NCBI GenBank assembly: GCA_018711005.1
Contig: DVIT01000065.1
Coordinates: 1 to 37,078 of the forward strand
Length of the DNA: 37,078 bases
From: Candidatus Scybalocola faecigallinarum
GTDB taxonomy: Bacteria > Bacillota > Clostridia > Lachnospirales > Lachnospiraceae
Reading direction: 5' to 3'
In this document: one piece after another, positions 7,692-16,427 of the stretch
Numbering within the stretch: the stretch's first letter is position 1
Layout of the letters: each line of letters begins with the position of its first letter
Position numbers and translations under genes: made by a program
The notes under the pieces: model-generated
Seen by the model: the letters and a program-made list of their open reading frames with translations, nothing else
Told to the model about the DNA's origin: nothing
Database searches by the model: none

Positions 7692-9977
7692 ATGAAAAAA
7701 CAGTTTTGGGTGATTTTTGGATTAGCCGGGATTTTTCTTGCCACGGTTCTCATGCTTTTTCTTTTTGACCTGTGGAATGACCGGACCCGGTGGGTCAGCA
7801 GAGGGCTGGCGGCCAAAATGACAGTGTTTGCCCGCATGGGCGGGGAGGCCGCTGTACAGGCCGGAGAAAGGCCGGAGGATGAGCCATGGTATGCCTTTTA
7901 CATAGAGGAAGCAAAAAACAGCTGCGGCATGTATGGGGAAAAGAAAAATTATGATGCTATGGACAGCCTGACGTATGGCGAGGTTAAAAGCATTGCAGCT
8001 GCTTTTCAAATAGAATACGAAACCAGCATTCCGGATGATGAGAGTATTCCTGCCGGTGAATGGTTTGAGGTGTATGACCGCATCCTTGGGGAAAACAGCC
8101 AGGTACAGCAGCAGGAGCTTGTGATCCTTGGGACATCTTCCAATGTGGAGGGACTTTCCATGTGGCAGTGTGTCACCGACCAGGGGATTTTTGATTTTTC
8201 AGGCTTGTCGCTGGACGGCTATATGGATGCTCTTGTATGTGCTTATACATGCAGCGGTCAGCTGATCGCTGTTCGGGAACAAAAGAATGAGCCAGCCAGT
8301 CTGGAAAATATATGGATCCAGGAAGGAGAGGGCAGATCTGTTACTGTGAATATTTTCGGATACAGCAGGACTTTTATCCTGGACAGCCGTTTGGAAGTGC
8401 CTGCAGGGCAGGTTATTGCCGATCTTGTGCTGAAAAAGCAAAAGATCAGCCAGGTGACCTTAAAAACAACGGTGATCAAAGGCGAAATTTTGTCCATTGG
8501 GGAAGATTTTGTGGAAATTAAAAATTACGGCAAAGTGAAAATGGCGGACCCTTTCCGGGTTCTTCAGATTACGGGAGAGCCTGAGGAATTGTCAATGGAT
8601 GCTTTGCAGGTGGGAAATAAATATACAGAGTTTGTTGTGGACGGTGATCTTATATGCGCGGCGCTGATCCGCGCAGAGGCAGATGCCAGCACTATCCGGG
8701 TGCTTTTAAGCTGTGATGGATTTACCGGGTATGCCCATGATCAGGTATGTCTGACCAGCAGCGTACCTTTTTGGAGCGCCTGCCAGGATGTGCGGACAGA
8801 TTATGATGCCGGACAAACACTGACCATTGACCGACAGCTGCTGCCGGAGGGCCAGACGATGGTCATTCAGACTGCGGCCACTTCCGGGACGATCCAGGTG
8901 CTGTCTCTGAACCGGGGACAGGGACATCCTGCTTATCGGGGGCTGATAGAAATTACCAATACCGGGGACGGCATGATCCTTGTTAATGAATTGCTTTTGG
9001 AAGAATATCTGTATGGGGTTGTTCCCAGCGAAATGCCGGCCTCTTATGAAATGGAAGCTCTGAAAGTTCAGGCTGTTTGTGCCAGAAGCTTTGCCGCTGC
9101 GGCGATCAATGCGCCACGTTTTTCCCTGTGGAACGCCCATGTGGATGACAGCACGGCTACGCAGGTTTATAACAATGCAGGAGAGGATGCCCGGGCCATC
9201 CGGGCAGTGGATGATACTGCCGGACAGATCCTTTTATGGCAGGATACACCGGTGCAGGCCTATTTTTATTCCACATCCTGCGGCAGCAGCTCCAGTCCCG
9301 GGGAGGTCTGGCTGTCGGGAGAAAGTCCGGAATATATGGAAGGCCGGCTTCAGATCATCGGGGAAAGCACAAGAGATCTGTCCTCAGAAGATGCTTTTCG
9401 ATCATTTATTGATGAATATGACAGTAAAGATTATTTTGAAAAAGATGTTTCCTGGTTTCGTTGGCAGGTGACTATGGATTTTTCACATATCCGCACCGCT
9501 GTAGACAAAAGTCTGCTGACTCGTATACGTGCGGTGCCATCCCAGATCACTGTGAAAGACGACCAGGGGAATTTTGTTGAAAAGGCAATTTCCACTGTGG
9601 GAGATATACGCAGTATTTCTGTGGATGAACGGGCAAAAAGCGGTGTTTTGCAGTCTGTGATCATCGAAGGCACAGAGGCTGTTATAAAAGTCCGGGGAGA
9701 ATACAATATCCGCCTGTTGCTGGCGCCGTTAAATGACCCGGTGGTCTGCCATGACGGTACAGATGCAGGGACCATGAACCTGCTGCCCAGCGGATACTTT
9801 TATATCAGCGCCCAGGACGGGCAAAGCTGTACCTTAAAAGGCGGAGGCTACGGCCATGGAGCCGGCATGAGCCAAAACGGCGTCCAAGCGCTGGCCTGCC
9901 GGGGGTATTCGTGGGAAGAAATACTGGAGCATTATTTTTCAGGAACAGCATTGGGAGCGATAGGGCTGACGCACTAA
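7692..9977 (+). CDS. Membrane-anchored SpoIID/LytB domain protein
   Basis: A 761-residue protein. Residues 6-27 form an N-terminal membrane anchor, so the bulk is extracytoplasmic. Residues about 30-410 form a long, largely beta-type region that I do not recognise. From about 416 to 750 lies a SpoIID/LytB domain: LLLEEYLYGVVPSEMP with the presumed catalytic Glu447, the ALKVQAVCARSFA helix, FYSTSCGSSSSPGEVW (the likely metal site) and the C-terminal GGGYGHGAGMSQNGV signature. SpoIID is a lytic transglycosylase that trims denuded peptidoglycan during engulfment; this protein is about twice as long as SpoIID and not beside known spo genes, so it is a relative rather than SpoIID itself. Start ATG 7692 follows AAAGG by 5 nt; the open frame upstream runs through repeat B and is not coding. 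Confidence 0.85.
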   Translation: MKKQFWVIFGLAGIFLATVLMLFLFDLWNDRTRWVSRGLAAKMTVFARMGGEAAVQAGERPEDEPWYAFYIEEAKNSCGMYGEKKNYDAMDSLTYGEVKSIAAAFQIEYETSIPDDESIPAGEWFEVYDRILGENSQVQQQELVILGTSSNVEGLSMWQCVTDQGIFDFSGLSLDGYMDALVCAYTCSGQLIAVREQKNEPASLENIWIQEGEGRSVTVNIFGYSRTFILDSRLEVPAGQVIADLVLKKQKISQVTLKTTVIKGEILSIGEDFVEIKNYGKVKMADPFRVLQITGEPEELSMDALQVGNKYTEFVVDGDLICAALIRAEADASTIRVLLSCDGFTGYAHDQVCLTSSVPFWSACQDVRTDYDAGQTLTIDRQLLPEGQTMVIQTAATSGTIQVLSLNRGQGHPAYRGLIEITNTGDGMILVNELLLEEYLYGVVPSEMPASYEMEALKVQAVCARSFAAAAINAPRFSLWNAHVDDSTATQVYNNAGEDARAIRAVDDTAGQILLWQDTPVQAYFYSTSCGSSSSPGEVWLSGESPEYMEGRLQIIGESTRDLSSEDAFRSFIDEYDSKDYFEKDVSWFRWQVTMDFSHIRTAVDKSLLTRIRAVPSQITVKDDQGNFVEKAISTVGDIRSISVDERAKSGVLQSVIIEGTEAVIKVRGEYNIRLLLAPLNDPVVCHDGTDAGTMNLLPSGYFYISAQDGQSCTLKGGGYGHGAGMSQNGVQALACRGYSWEEILEHYFSGTALGAIGLTH

Positions 9978-9994
9978 GTGATTCGTGCGTCAGC
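9965..9994. terminator. Hairpin between convergent SpoIID-domain and YihY genes
   Basis: Perfect 10-bp stem (9965-9974 with 9985-9994) and 10-nt loop that includes the stop codon of the SpoIID-domain gene. There is no clear T run on either strand, so it is probably a weak bidirectional terminator. Confidence 0.5.
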
Positions 9995-10013
9995 TCCATG
10001 AAAAATGCAGGGA

Positions 10014-10850
10014 TTAATAGCGCAGATCGTAATGATCCCGGTCCAATGGAAAACACAAAACATTCAGCTCTGCTCCGAAGAAGAAAATATTCATACAAAA
10101 ATAAAGCCAGAGCATAGTGATGATAATGCTGGTCAGGCTGCCGTACATGTAAGATAGCCCGGAGGAAAAGTCCACATAGATGGAAAAAATGTAGGAGCTG
10201 ATCATCCAGCCAAGGGCAGCAAAAACAGCCCCTGGAAGCTGATGCATAAGCCTGCCTTTCCGGTTAGGGAGCACCTTGTAAAAAATAAGGAACAGCGCAG
10301 TAAGTATGGCCATAGAGGATATGGTACGGATACTGATCAGGAAGGCGGCTACATGATTTAAAAAAGGCACCTTTTCACAGATCCACAGATAGATCCGGTT
10401 GCCGAAAACAAGAAAGCCAAGTGTAAAGATAATCATAACGGCAAGCAAAAGCGTATAAAATGTGGAAATGACCCGCAGGAGAATATAGTTTCGGCTTTCT
10501 TTAATGCCGTAAACAGAGTTAAGCCCTCTGGTCAGCGCCAGGATGCCTTTTCCTGATGTCCATAAAAGAGTAATGATGGTGATGGACAGTACGGTTCCTG
10601 ATGTTTTTGTTTTGATTTCGTTAATGATCGCTGTGATAAAATTTCCGGCGTCCGTTGGAAAAAAATCATTGATATTAGTGATGAGTGTTTCTATTTTGAT
10701 CGGCACATAGTTGAGCAGGATCAGCAGGAGCATTAAAAACGGAACTGCGGACAAAATGATAAAAAAGGCGGACTGGGCGGCATAAGCGGACACATGGTCA
10801 TCCTTGATTTTATTCATGATGTCTTTGATCCAGCTGATGACATTAAGCAT
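10014..10850 (-). CDS. YihY/BrkB family inner membrane protein
   Basis: A 278-residue integral membrane protein with about six hydrophobic segments. The family signature is visible near the N-terminus (YAAQSAFFIILSAVPFLMLL), with a conserved central TSGKGILALTRGLN segment and a C-terminal MYGSLTSIIITMLWLYFCM helix followed by the FFFGAELN motif. Function in the family is unsettled; the old name ribonuclease BN is a misassignment. The start is ATG 10850 with GGGAGGG 6 nt upstream; an in-frame ATG nine codons earlier would place that ribosome site inside the gene. It converges on the SpoIID-domain gene. Confidence 0.87.
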   Translation of the reverse strand: MLNVISWIKDIMNKIKDDHVSAYAAQSAFFIILSAVPFLMLLLILLNYVPIKIETLITNINDFFPTDAGNFITAIINEIKTKTSGTVLSITIITLLWTSGKGILALTRGLNSVYGIKESRNYILLRVISTFYTLLLAVMIIFTLGFLVFGNRIYLWICEKVPFLNHVAAFLISIRTISSMAILTALFLIFYKVLPNRKGRLMHQLPGAVFAALGWMISSYIFSIYVDFSSGLSYMYGSLTSIIITMLWLYFCMNIFFFGAELNVLCFPLDRDHYDLRY

Positions 10851-11171
10851 AAAAATCCCTCCCGCTAATATACGCATATAACGTTTTGAGTTTCCGTCAG
10901 ATAAAGCCGGGAAATGCCCGGATCGATACAGTATATGGATTTATTCGCCGGCATATACATTTTTATGACCTTATCTGCGGCAAAAACTCCCTCTATTTTA
11001 TATATTATCATGAAAGACTTTAAATTTACACGTTTTTTACGTTATTTTTTCTAAAATCTGATAGAAGGCAGGCATACAAGCTGATACAATACATTAATCG
11101 TGAAGGTATTGTCGGCAGTTTGGATGCTGGAAGCAGCCGCTGCATTTGATTTTGGAGGAACTGTATATTTT
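10851..11171. other. Intergenic region between divergent YihY and ABC ATPase genes
   Basis: 321 nt without a gene. On the minus strand TTTAAA (11019-11024) and TATAAA (10997-11002), 16 nt apart, make a weak promoter candidate for the YihY gene. On the plus strand TACAAT at about 11084-11089 may be a -10 box for the ABC ATPase but has no convincing -35 partner. Nothing else is recognisable. Confidence 0.4.
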
Positions 11172-11918
11172 ATGTTGGAGCTGGAAAATCTTAAAAAGTC
11201 ATTTGACAATAAACTTGTATTAAATAATATAAATCTTAAGATACGGAATCGGGAGATCGTATCGGTTTTTGGCCCGCCGGGAAGCGGAAAATCCACCCTT
11301 TTAAATCTGATACAGGGGCTGATTACAGGGGACTGCGGCCGGATCCTTTTAGACGGCAAAGATATTATGAGCGTCGCCCAGGAAGAACGGCAGGTGAACA
11401 TTGTTTTCAGGGATTTTGACTTTGTGTGGGATTGGAGCGTATATAAAAATATCACATATCCTTTAAAGGAAAGGCCTGTATCCACCATGTCAGAGGTTAA
11501 TTCCCTGATCCAGTTTATGGGATTGGACAGCCTGCTGACACAAAAGCTTATTCAGATTTCCGGGGAGGACCGCCTTAAGGTGGCTTTAGTCAAGACAATG
11601 ACCATGCGGCCCAAGGCGCTGCTTTTAGATGAACCATTCCGTTTTCTCACCCGCAGCGGCAGCGATTCTGTGCGCCAGTGCATCCGGGATATTCTCCGTT
11701 ACTATAATATATGCGCCCTGGTGACAGGTTCCAGGTATGAAGATGTATGTTCATTTTCAGACCGGGTATTTTGCCTGAAGGAGGGGATCTTAACGCCGTT
11801 TCAGGAATTAAATGACCGTTCGCACACTGCCCGCAGGCATTTGTTTGTCAAGCGGCATTCAAAAAATCCCCGTCCGCCTATTGACAGTGAAAAAAAATCT
11901 GTTAGAATAAATATGTGA
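11172..11918 (+). CDS. Solitary ABC-type ATPase with degenerate catalytic motifs
   Basis: A 248-residue ABC ATPase. Walker A is intact (GPPGSGKST, residues 34-42) and Walker B is LLLDEPF (Asp153, Glu154). The rest is unusual: the Q-loop position reads VFRDFDF (Arg80 instead of Gln), the signature is ISGEDRLKVA instead of LSGGQ, the D-loop reads RFLTRSG, and the H-switch reads VTGSRYED (Gly186 where His is expected). No permease or binding protein is adjacent. The overall pattern is closest to nitrate/taurine-type import ATPases, but substrate and transport role are unsupported. ATG 11172 is 13 nt after GGAGG (11154-11158), longer than normal; the frame is open further upstream but without a better site. 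The last codons contain the pheST promoter. Confidence 0.75.
   Translation: MLELENLKKSFDNKLVLNNINLKIRNREIVSVFGPPGSGKSTLLNLIQGLITGDCGRILLDGKDIMSVAQEERQVNIVFRDFDFVWDWSVYKNITYPLKERPVSTMSEVNSLIQFMGLDSLLTQKLIQISGEDRLKVALVKTMTMRPKALLLDEPFRFLTRSGSDSVRQCIRDILRYYNICALVTGSRYEDVCSFSDRVFCLKEGILTPFQELNDRSHTARRHLFVKRHSKNPRPPIDSEKKSVRINM
11881..11908 (+). promoter_or_regulatory. Promoter of the pheST T-box transcript
   Basis: Perfect TTGACA (11881-11886) and TAGAAT (11903-11908) with 16-nt spacing, embedded in the last codons of the ABC ATPase gene. The predicted start near 11915 would give a leader of about 355 nt before pheS. Confidence 0.75.
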
Positions 11919-11981
11919 CGAGAGCGCCAGGCGCTTACATGGATAAAAGCTAAGATCGTGTATAAAGTATATATTTTCTTA

Positions 11982-12248
11982 CAGAGAGAAGGAGTCACCG
12001 GCTGGAAGCTCCTTTAAGTTCAGATATATACCCCATTTTCCCACGGGAGCTGCATTTTTGAAGCTGCATGCTATGAATGTATGCAGTGGGTAGGAGATGA
12101 CGTTAGTGTACGTTACACACAAATGAGTGCTTTTTAGACAAAGCCGGATCGTGCCTGTAAAGGAGGACCGGGGAAAGTCTATAAAGAATCAGGGTGGTAC
12201 CACGGAATTATTTCGTCCCTTATTGTTTCAATAAGGGACGTTTTTTTT
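11982..12248 (+). promoter_or_regulatory. T-box leader of pheST, Phe specifier
   Basis: A tRNA-sensing transcription antitermination leader. It begins with the stem I opening ACAGAGAGAAGG (from 11981). The specifier codon is read as TTC (12038-12040), in the context preceding CCACGGGAGC that parallels the specifier contexts of the trp and tyr leaders here. The conserved T-box AGGGTGGTACCACGGAA is at 12191-12207, and the terminator follows. Uncharged tRNA-Phe should stabilise the antiterminator and allow pheST transcription. The specifier assignment is by position and by agreement with the downstream gene. Confidence 0.92.
12214..12248 (+). terminator. T-box regulated terminator before pheS
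   Basis: Perfect 12-bp stem (12214-12225 with 12229-12240), loop TTT, then eight T. The left arm lies just after the T-box sequence, as expected for the competing terminator. Confidence 0.9.
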
Positions 12249-12269
12249 ATAAAGAAAGGAAGATAGATC

Positions 12270-13289
12270 ATGCAGGAAAAGTTAAAGCAGATTCGCGAAG
12301 ACGCTATTGCTAAGATCAATGAAGCCAAAGAACTGGATAAGCTGAATGATATTCGGGTGGCTTTTTTAGGAAAAAAAGGCGAATTGACAGCCATTATGAA
12401 GTCAATGAAGGATTTAAGCCCTGAACAGCGTCCCGCATTTGGTCAGATGGTGAATCAGACCCGTACAGAGATTGAAAATGCTCTTGACGCCATGAAAACA
12501 TCTCTGGCCCGCAAGGCCAGAGCGCTTCAGTTAAAGTCCGAGGTTATTGATGTGACTTTGCCAGCAAAAAAGAATAATGTCGGCCACCGCCATCCCAACA
12601 GCATTGCCCTTGAAGAAATGGAACGTATTTTCGTAGGCCTGGGCTATGAGGTTGTGGAAGGTCCTGAAGTAGAGAAGGATTACTATAACTTTGAAGCTTT
12701 AAATATTCCAAAGGATCATCCGGCAAGAGATGAGCAGGATACATTTTATATTAATGCAAACATGCTTTTGAGAAGCCAGACATCCGGAGCGCAGATCCAC
12801 ACTATGGAAAACGGCACACTGCCTATTAAGGTCATTTCCCCGGGCCGGGTGTACCGTGCCGATGAAGTGGATGCAACCCATTCCCCATGCTTCCATCAGG
12901 TGGAAGGTCTTGTTGTGGGGAAAAACATTACATTTGCAGACCTTAAAGGAACTTTGGCAGAGTTTGCAAGGGAAATGTTCGGCACACAGACAAAGGTTAA
13001 GTTCCGTCCCCATCATTTCCCATTTACAGAGCCCAGCGCCGAGATGGATGTGACCTGCTTTAAGTGCGGCGGAAAGGGCTGCCGTATGTGCAAAGGCTCT
13101 GGCTGGATCGAAATTTTAGGCTGCGGTATGGTTCATCCCCATGTGCTTGAAATGAGCGGCATTGATCCGGAAGAATATTCCGGCTTCGCTTTCGGCGTCG
13201 GTCTTGAGCGTATTGCCCTTCTGAAGTATGAAATCGATGATATGCGCCTGATGTATGAAAACGATATTCGTTTCCTGAAACAGTTCTAA
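12270..13289 (+). CDS. pheS: Phenylalanine-tRNA ligase alpha subunit
   Basis: The 339-residue catalytic subunit of the (alpha-beta)2 class II enzyme that charges tRNA-Phe. An N-terminal coiled-coil region (about residues 1-90) for tRNA contact is followed by the class II core: [20 protein letters not shown], the [17 protein letters not shown] motif 2 region, [17 protein letters not shown] and motif 3 [13 protein letters not shown]. The four-cysteine insertion [12 protein letters not shown] is usual in Firmicutes PheS. Start ATG 12270 follows AAAGGA. pheT begins 16 nt after the stop, and the pair is controlled by the Phe T-box leader. Confidence 0.96.
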   Translation: MQEKLKQIREDAIAKINEAKELDKLNDIRVAFLGKKGELTAIMKSMKDLSPEQRPAFGQMVNQTRTEIENALDAMKTSLARKARALQLKSEVIDVTLPAKKNNVGHRHPNSIALEEMERIFVGLGYEVVEGPEVEKDYYNFEALNIPKDHPARDEQDTFYINANMLLRSQTSGAQIHTMENGTLPIKVISPGRVYRADEVDATHSPCFHQVEGLVVGKNITFADLKGTLAEFAREMFGTQTKVKFRPHHFPFTEPSAEMDVTCFKCGGKGCRMCKGSGWIEILGCGMVHPHVLEMSGIDPEEYSGFAFGVGLERIALLKYEIDDMRLMYENDIRFLKQF

Positions 13290-13305
13290 GAAAGGAAGAA
13301 ATGCT

Positions 13306-15732
13306 ATGAATACACCTTTATCATGGATCAAAGCCTATGTGCCGGAGCTTGATGTTACGGCCCAGGAGTACACGGATGCAATGACCTTATCCGGTTCCAA
13401 AGTTGAGGGCTATGTGGAATTAAATAAAAATCTGGAAAATATTGTCGTAGGCCAGATCGTAAAGATCGAGCCTCATCCCAATGCAGATAAGCTGATCATC
13501 TGCCAGGTGAACATTGGCAGGGACGAGCTTCTTCAGATCGTTACCGGTGCGCCTAATGTGAGCGAAGGCGATCTTGTTCCTGTGGTATTAGTTGGAGGAA
13601 AAGTTGCCGGCGGCCATGACGGCGGCCCAATGCCTGAGGAAGGTATTAAGATCAAAAAGGGCAAGCTGCGGGGCGTAGAAAGTTTTGGTATGATGTGTTC
13701 TATCGAAGAACTGGGTTCCAGCCGTGAAATGTATCCGGAAGCTCCGGAAAACGGTATTTATATTTTTAAAGACGGCGAGGTTAAACCGGGAGATGACGCC
13801 GTTAAGGCGCTGAACCTGGACGATGTGGTCATTGAATACGAGATCACATCCAACCGTGTGGACTGCTTCGGTATTTTAGGCATTGCCAGAGAAGCCGCAG
13901 CAACCTTTAAAAAGCCTTTCGTTCCGCCGGTAGTGGAAGTTAAGGAAAATGACGAAGATGTTAATGATTATATTAAAGTCCGGGTGGAAGATCCCCAGCT
14001 TTGCCCAAGATATTTGGCAAGAGTGGTAAAAAATATTAAGATCGGCCCTTCACCTAAGTGGATGCAGCGCCGTCTGGCTTCCCAGGGTATCCGTCCTATT
14101 AATAACATTGTAGATATTACCAACTACATTATGGAAGAATACGGACAGCCCATGCATGCTTATGATCTGGATACCATCCAGGGCCATGAGATCATCGTGC
14201 GCCGCGCCCAGGACGGGGATGAGTTTGTAACCTTAGACGGACAGACGAGAAATCTGGATCACAATACATTAATGATCTGCGACGCAAAAGAGCCTATCGG
14301 CATTGCCGGTATTATGGGCGGACAAAATTCCATGATCACAGATCATGTACAGACCATGGTATTTGAGGCTGCCTGCTTTGACGGGACAAATATCCGTCTT
14401 TCCGGCCGCCGTATGGGTATGCATACAGACGCCCAGGGCAAGTTTGAAAAAGGCCTGGATCCTAACAATGCCAAAGAAGCCATTGACCGCGCCTGCCAGC
14501 TGATCGTTGAACTGGGCGCCGGAGAGGTTGTTGGAGGCTCTGTAGATATTTATTCCAAGGTTAAAGAACCCCGCAAGATCAAATTTGACTATGAAAGAGT
14601 GAACCAGCTTTTAGGTACGGATTTAAGCCTTGACCAGATGCTTGAGTATTTTAAGCCATTGGAGCTGACCTATGATCCGGAAACAAAAGAGGTCACTGTG
14701 CCTACATTCCGTCAGGACCTTGTAGGACTGGCAGATCTGGCAGAGGAAGTTGCAAGATTTTATGGCTATGATAACATTCCTGTGACCCTTCCCAGCGATG
14801 AGGCCACCAGCGGCAAGCTTTCCTTTAAATTAAGAGTAGAGGATATGGCCAGAGAAACCGCAGAGTTCTGCGGATTTTCCGAAGCCATGACGTTCTCCTT
14901 TGAAAGCCCCAAGGTATTTGATAAATTACTGATGCCCGAGGATGCTCCGGAACGCCAGGCCATTACTATTTCCAATCCGTTAGGCCTGGATTTCAGCATT
15001 ATGCGTACTATGCCTTTAAATGGTATCCTTACATCTCTGGCGATCAACTATAACCGCCGGAACAAAGAGGCAAAGCTTTATGAGCTGGCAACGATTTATA
15101 TTCCAAAAGAGCTGCCGCTGACAGATTATCCGGATGAACGCCGCCAGATGGTTTACGCGATGTACGGCGACGGAGATTTCTTCACCTTAAAGGGTGCAGT
15201 GGAAGAATTTTTAGAGCGTGCCGGCATGAAAGATATTAAGACCTATGATCCTGCGTCAGGAAAGCCATTCCTTCATCCGGGACGTCAGGCCAACATTATT
15301 TATGACAATGATGTGATCGGTTATCTGGGTGAGGTGCATCCGGATGTGTGCGACAATTATGATCTGAACACCAGAGCCTATGTGGCTGTCCTGGACATGC
15401 CTAAGGTTGTGGAAAAAGCCACATTTGACCGTAAGTATGAAGGCATTGCAAAATATCCTTCTGTGACCAGAGATATTAGTATGGTTCTGAAAAAAGAAAT
15501 TTTCGTAGGCCAGATCGAAGAAGTGATCCGCAGCTGCGGCGGAAATATCCTTGAAAGCTTCCATCTGTTTGATGTTTACGAAGGCGCTCAGATTAAGCCG
15601 GGCTATAAGTCTGTGGCTTATTCCATCACCTTCCGTGCAAAAGACCGGACCCTTGAGGATAAGGATGTGAATGCCGTGATGGATAAGATCCTTTCCCAGC
15701 TGGAAGCTATGGGCATTGAACTGAGAAAATAA
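13306..15732 (+). CDS. pheT: Phenylalanine-tRNA ligase beta subunit
   Basis: An 808-residue beta subunit of full length. Domains in order: an EMAP/Myf-type tRNA-binding domain (about residues 40-155, IVVGQIVKIEPHPNADKL), the B3/B4 editing domain (about 210-390), the B5 domain (about 400-475), the inactive catalytic-like core (about 480-690, with the TISNPLGLDFSIMRTMPL segment) and a C-terminal FDX-ACB anticodon-binding domain (about 715-808, KYPSVTRDISMVL). It edits mischarged Tyr-tRNA-Phe and binds the tRNA. Start ATG 13306 follows AAAGGA. Translation ends 3 nt before the following membrane protein ORF. Confidence 0.96.
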   Translation: MNTPLSWIKAYVPELDVTAQEYTDAMTLSGSKVEGYVELNKNLENIVVGQIVKIEPHPNADKLIICQVNIGRDELLQIVTGAPNVSEGDLVPVVLVGGKVAGGHDGGPMPEEGIKIKKGKLRGVESFGMMCSIEELGSSREMYPEAPENGIYIFKDGEVKPGDDAVKALNLDDVVIEYEITSNRVDCFGILGIAREAAATFKKPFVPPVVEVKENDEDVNDYIKVRVEDPQLCPRYLARVVKNIKIGPSPKWMQRRLASQGIRPINNIVDITNYIMEEYGQPMHAYDLDTIQGHEIIVRRAQDGDEFVTLDGQTRNLDHNTLMICDAKEPIGIAGIMGGQNSMITDHVQTMVFEAACFDGTNIRLSGRRMGMHTDAQGKFEKGLDPNNAKEAIDRACQLIVELGAGEVVGGSVDIYSKVKEPRKIKFDYERVNQLLGTDLSLDQMLEYFKPLELTYDPETKEVTVPTFRQDLVGLADLAEEVARFYGYDNIPVTLPSDEATSGKLSFKLRVEDMARETAEFCGFSEAMTFSFESPKVFDKLLMPEDAPERQAITISNPLGLDFSIMRTMPLNGILTSLAINYNRRNKEAKLYELATIYIPKELPLTDYPDERRQMVYAMYGDGDFFTLKGAVEEFLERAGMKDIKTYDPASGKPFLHPGRQANIIYDNDVIGYLGEVHPDVCDNYDLNTRAYVAVLDMPKVVEKATFDRKYEGIAKYPSVTRDISMVLKKEIFVGQIEEVIRSCGGNILESFHLFDVYEGAQIKPGYKSVAYSITFRAKDRTLEDKDVNAVMDKILSQLEAMGIELRK

Positions 15733-15735
15733 GCC

Positions 15736-16353
15736 ATGAAAAAGCATATACGGCCGGCCCAGGAGGAAATGCATGGCAACATATATACCATTATTTTTAT
15801 GATCGTGTGGTACGGTATAATATTCAGGACGGTCATCGTTAACGGCTTCCAGGCCAATCTGCTGATCTTTCTGGTGGGCGGCCTGCTTCCTTTGCTGGCT
15901 GTTGCCAGAGAGACGCAAAGGGCTTTATTTTACCGCAGGGAGCATCAGCGGGCAATCCAGGGCGGCAGGATGCAAAGGGGAAAGATCACCGGCTATAGCC
16001 GCAAAGCGGTGGCTTCTGAAGGAAAGAACGGACGGTCAAGGTACCGTACCTACTATTTCCTTCAGGTGGAGATCTATAATTCGGACAATGGCGCTGTCAG
16101 CCAGTTTCTGAGCCAGGCATATTCAAAGCCGATCCACAAATATCTGGGCGGCAGCAGCGTTACGGTCTATACCGACGAAAGCGGCTGGCACCGATATCTG
16201 GATGATTTTCAGTGGAAGGAGCGGCGCAGTGATCCGGACATTTTTAATTCGCCAAGAGAATGGGATGGATCCGGCGGCCTGAACACGGCCATCCGGGTTA
16301 TTGCTGTTGTGGTGCTGATCCTCATGTTTTTGTTTATGGTATTGGAGTTATAA
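15736..16353 (+). CDS. Hypothetical membrane protein after pheT
   Basis: A 205-residue protein I cannot assign to a named family. It has a hydrophobic hairpin near the N-terminus (about residues 15-31 and 40-56), a basic stretch after it (RREHQRAIQGGRMQRGK), a soluble central domain of about 110 residues (RYRTYYFLQVEIYNSDNG, VTVYTDESGWHRYLDDF) and a C-terminal transmembrane helix (about 184-204). The layout, a membrane hairpin with a small soluble beta-rich domain and a final helix, is reminiscent of DUF3592-type proteins, but no diagnostic motif is seen. ATG 15736 is 3 nt after the pheT stop and lacks a ribosome site, suggesting coupling; ATG 15769, directly behind AGGAGG (15761-15766), is an alternative start with very short spacing. 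It shares the pheST terminator. Confidence 0.65.
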   Translation: MKKHIRPAQEEMHGNIYTIIFMIVWYGIIFRTVIVNGFQANLLIFLVGGLLPLLAVARETQRALFYRREHQRAIQGGRMQRGKITGYSRKAVASEGKNGRSRYRTYYFLQVEIYNSDNGAVSQFLSQAYSKPIHKYLGGSSVTVYTDESGWHRYLDDFQWKERRSDPDIFNSPREWDGSGGLNTAIRVIAVVVLILMFLFMVLEL

Positions 16354-16358
16354 TAAAA

Positions 16359-16410
16359 CCAGGGCCAGACGGGACAAATAAACGTCCTGTCTGGCCCTGG
16401 CCTGTTTTTT
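16359..16410. terminator. Strong bidirectional terminator of the pheST operon and queA
   Basis: A 17-bp stem (16359-16375 with 16384-16400, one G-T pair), 8-nt loop, then CCTG and six T (16405-16410). The bases left of the stem (AATAAAA) give a T run on the minus strand, so it can also end queA transcripts. Confidence 0.88.
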
Positions 16411-16427
16411 ATACAATTTTTTAAACC

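Noticed and set aside
13054-13115. Four-cysteine, zinc-ribbon-like insertion in PheS
   Set aside because: [12 protein letters not shown]-type insertions are common in Firmicutes PheS and not special to this genome.
15256-15918. Long minus-strand open frame opposite the pheT 3' end
   Set aside because: It lies antisense to the FDX-ACB region of pheT, which is clearly coding, and shows no motif or start signals.
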